NCBI GenBank assembly: GCA_000226015.1
Contig: JH156175.1
Location: forward strand, 1-33,486
Direction: 5' to 3'
DNA length: 33,486 bases
Origin: Mnemiopsis leidyi
Taxonomy: Eukaryota > Ctenophora > Tentaculata > Lobata > Bolinopsidae
Part shown: piece by piece, positions 32,555 to 33,486 of the stretch
Numbering within the stretch: the stretch's first letter is position 1
Layout of the letters: each line of letters begins with the position of its first letter
The notes under the pieces: generated by a model
What the model was told of the DNA's origin: nothing
Database searches by the model: none
Seen by the model: the letters and a program-made list of their open reading frames with translations, nothing else
Position numbers and translations under genes: made by a program

Positions 32555-32560
32555 AATAAA
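32555..32560 (+). terminator. Polyadenylation signal of gene B
   Basis: AATAAA 33 nt after the stop codon of the two-domain lectin-like gene. It supports ending the gene in exon 3. Confidence 0.5.
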
Positions 32561-33381
32561 TAGTTATGGTTATTTTAGGAGATAGTATCTTCAAATAAGT
32601 CAGTCGATATTTGGCATGGATACCCAGGACGAACAGATTAATCATGACACTAAATTTAGCAGATGAGATGAAATCTTATTCTGCTTCCATGAGTTGCCAC
32701 TCGACAAGTAAAACAGGTGGTCATTTGAATAAGAATATTTTCGATGCACTACATTTCATCAGTTACAACTTATTATTTTTTAACACTATATTTTAAACAC
32801 TACCATTACTTATGCAAATAATTTAAGACTGATGAAGATGGAGGAAATCGAAAATATCTTTGTGTGCATAACCACCCATTTCACTTGTCGTGTTGCTACA
32901 AGTCAAGGCAGAATGAAATTTCCATTCATCTGCTTATTCATGTCATGCGACTCTTAAACTACGCCCCTCAAAATCGGGAAATTGGTAGATCACCGGTTAG
33001 TATCCGGCTTATAGCCAGTCGGTGATCTACCAAATAGCCACCAAATTTAACCTAAACGCATCTTAACACAGATATGAGATACCATTCAATCCAATTCATG
33101 GTTTCAAATTTGAATTTTTTCTTAAAACTAGTCCCAAATTATAACATTATCATTTGTCTTTTAAAAAACGTAAGTGAATAACAGTAATCGAGACATGGGA
33201 GCTGTGTATGGGTTAAAAGTACGACGTTTGTATGTTAGTTAGTATGTTAGTATGTGATGAGAGTTATCAAGGAAAGACACTTATATCTTGATTATTTGAA
33301 CTCAATTATTTCAAAACATCAGTAATTTCAATATTAGATTATATACGGTAATACCACTATTGGTAGTGCAATTAACATATT
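32561..33381. other. Non-coding stretch before the terminal stem-loop array
   Basis: AT-rich, with an inverted repeat at 32982-33034, short TATGTTAGT repeats near 33230-33255, and at about 33348-33368 a degenerate AATACCAC...GGTAGTG hairpin that may be a decayed first copy of the array that follows. Confidence 0.5.
32982..33034. repeat. Imperfect inverted repeat (hairpin)
   Basis: TTGGTAGATCACCG near the left end pairs with CGGTGATCTACCAA near the right end, 14 bp perfect, with partial pairing further in around a loop of about 20 nt. Possible small fold-back element. Confidence 0.8.
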
Positions 33382-33486
33382 AATACCACGAGCTTGCGAG
33401 TGGTATTCATGCAATAAATTCACGAGCTTGCGAGTGGATTTATTGAAGTAATTTCACGAGCTTGCGAGTGGAATTACGTATGGTAA
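33382..33486. repeat. Array of stem-loops at exact 34-bp spacing, running off the window
   Basis: Three copies of CACGAGCTTGCGAGTGG have their 10-nt loops GAGCTTGCGA at 33390-33399, 33424-33433 and 33458-33467, exactly 34 bp apart. The intervening 17-bp segments differ, yet each copy is flanked by self-complementary arms: AATACCAC/GTGGTATT; CAATAAATTCAC/GTGGATTTATTG; GTAATTTCAC/GTGGAATTAC, the last two with one T.G wobble. So the primary sequence outside the core varies while pairing is kept. The sequence after copy three continues to the window edge, so the array may be longer. Confidence 0.9.

Noticed and set aside
33382..33486. CRISPR-like array (repeat plus equal-length spacer)
   Set aside because: Repeat and spacer are 17 bp each, spacers are complementary to the neighbouring spacer across each repeat, the context is animal DNA and no cas genes are present.

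Overview
The window reads as nuclear DNA of an animal: AT-rich, with short GT-AG introns and animal-specific families (DEG/ENaC channels, a rhodopsin-type GPCR, a hemopexin-containing matrix metalloproteinase, discoidin/fucolectin-like secreted proteins, a C-terminal importin-4 fragment). Small introns and a tandem channel array suggest an early-branching metazoan, cnidarian or placozoan in flavour; I cannot fix the lineage from sequence alone.

Layout. 414-1716 (minus): four exons of an importin-4-like C-terminus; its 5' exons are not visible. 2449-3768 (minus): an intronless class A GPCR whose 5' end abuts a long fold-back palindrome. 6134-6336: a G-rich island between 12-bp direct repeats. 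6452-16026 (plus): three tandem DEG/ENaC genes; the first has one 158-nt intron, the other two are intronless, and a decayed fragment of a fourth lies after gene 2. 16762-17141: a MITE-like element with terminal inverted repeats. 19362-21725 (plus): a three-exon MMP whose catalytic Glu is replaced by Gly (HGxxH). 23090-23210: a tRNA-like/SINE-like element. 25400-26480 and 30695-32522 (plus): two secreted proteins with one and two fucolectin-like domains; in the second each domain is one phase 1-1 exon. 26667-26923: a perfect 72-bp inverted repeat. 33382 to the right edge: an array of stem-loops at exact 34-bp spacing, with a fixed core and different but self-complementary outer stems.

The genes do not form one pathway. 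The common theme is local duplication (channels, lectin-like domains) and secreted or membrane proteins facing the environment. The most unusual signals are the terminal 34-bp stem-loop array, the predicted pseudoprotease, the conversion-like tract between channel genes 2 and 3, and the perfect inverted repeat. Splice structures were inferred by hand from splice motifs, phase and paralogue alignment, without transcript data.
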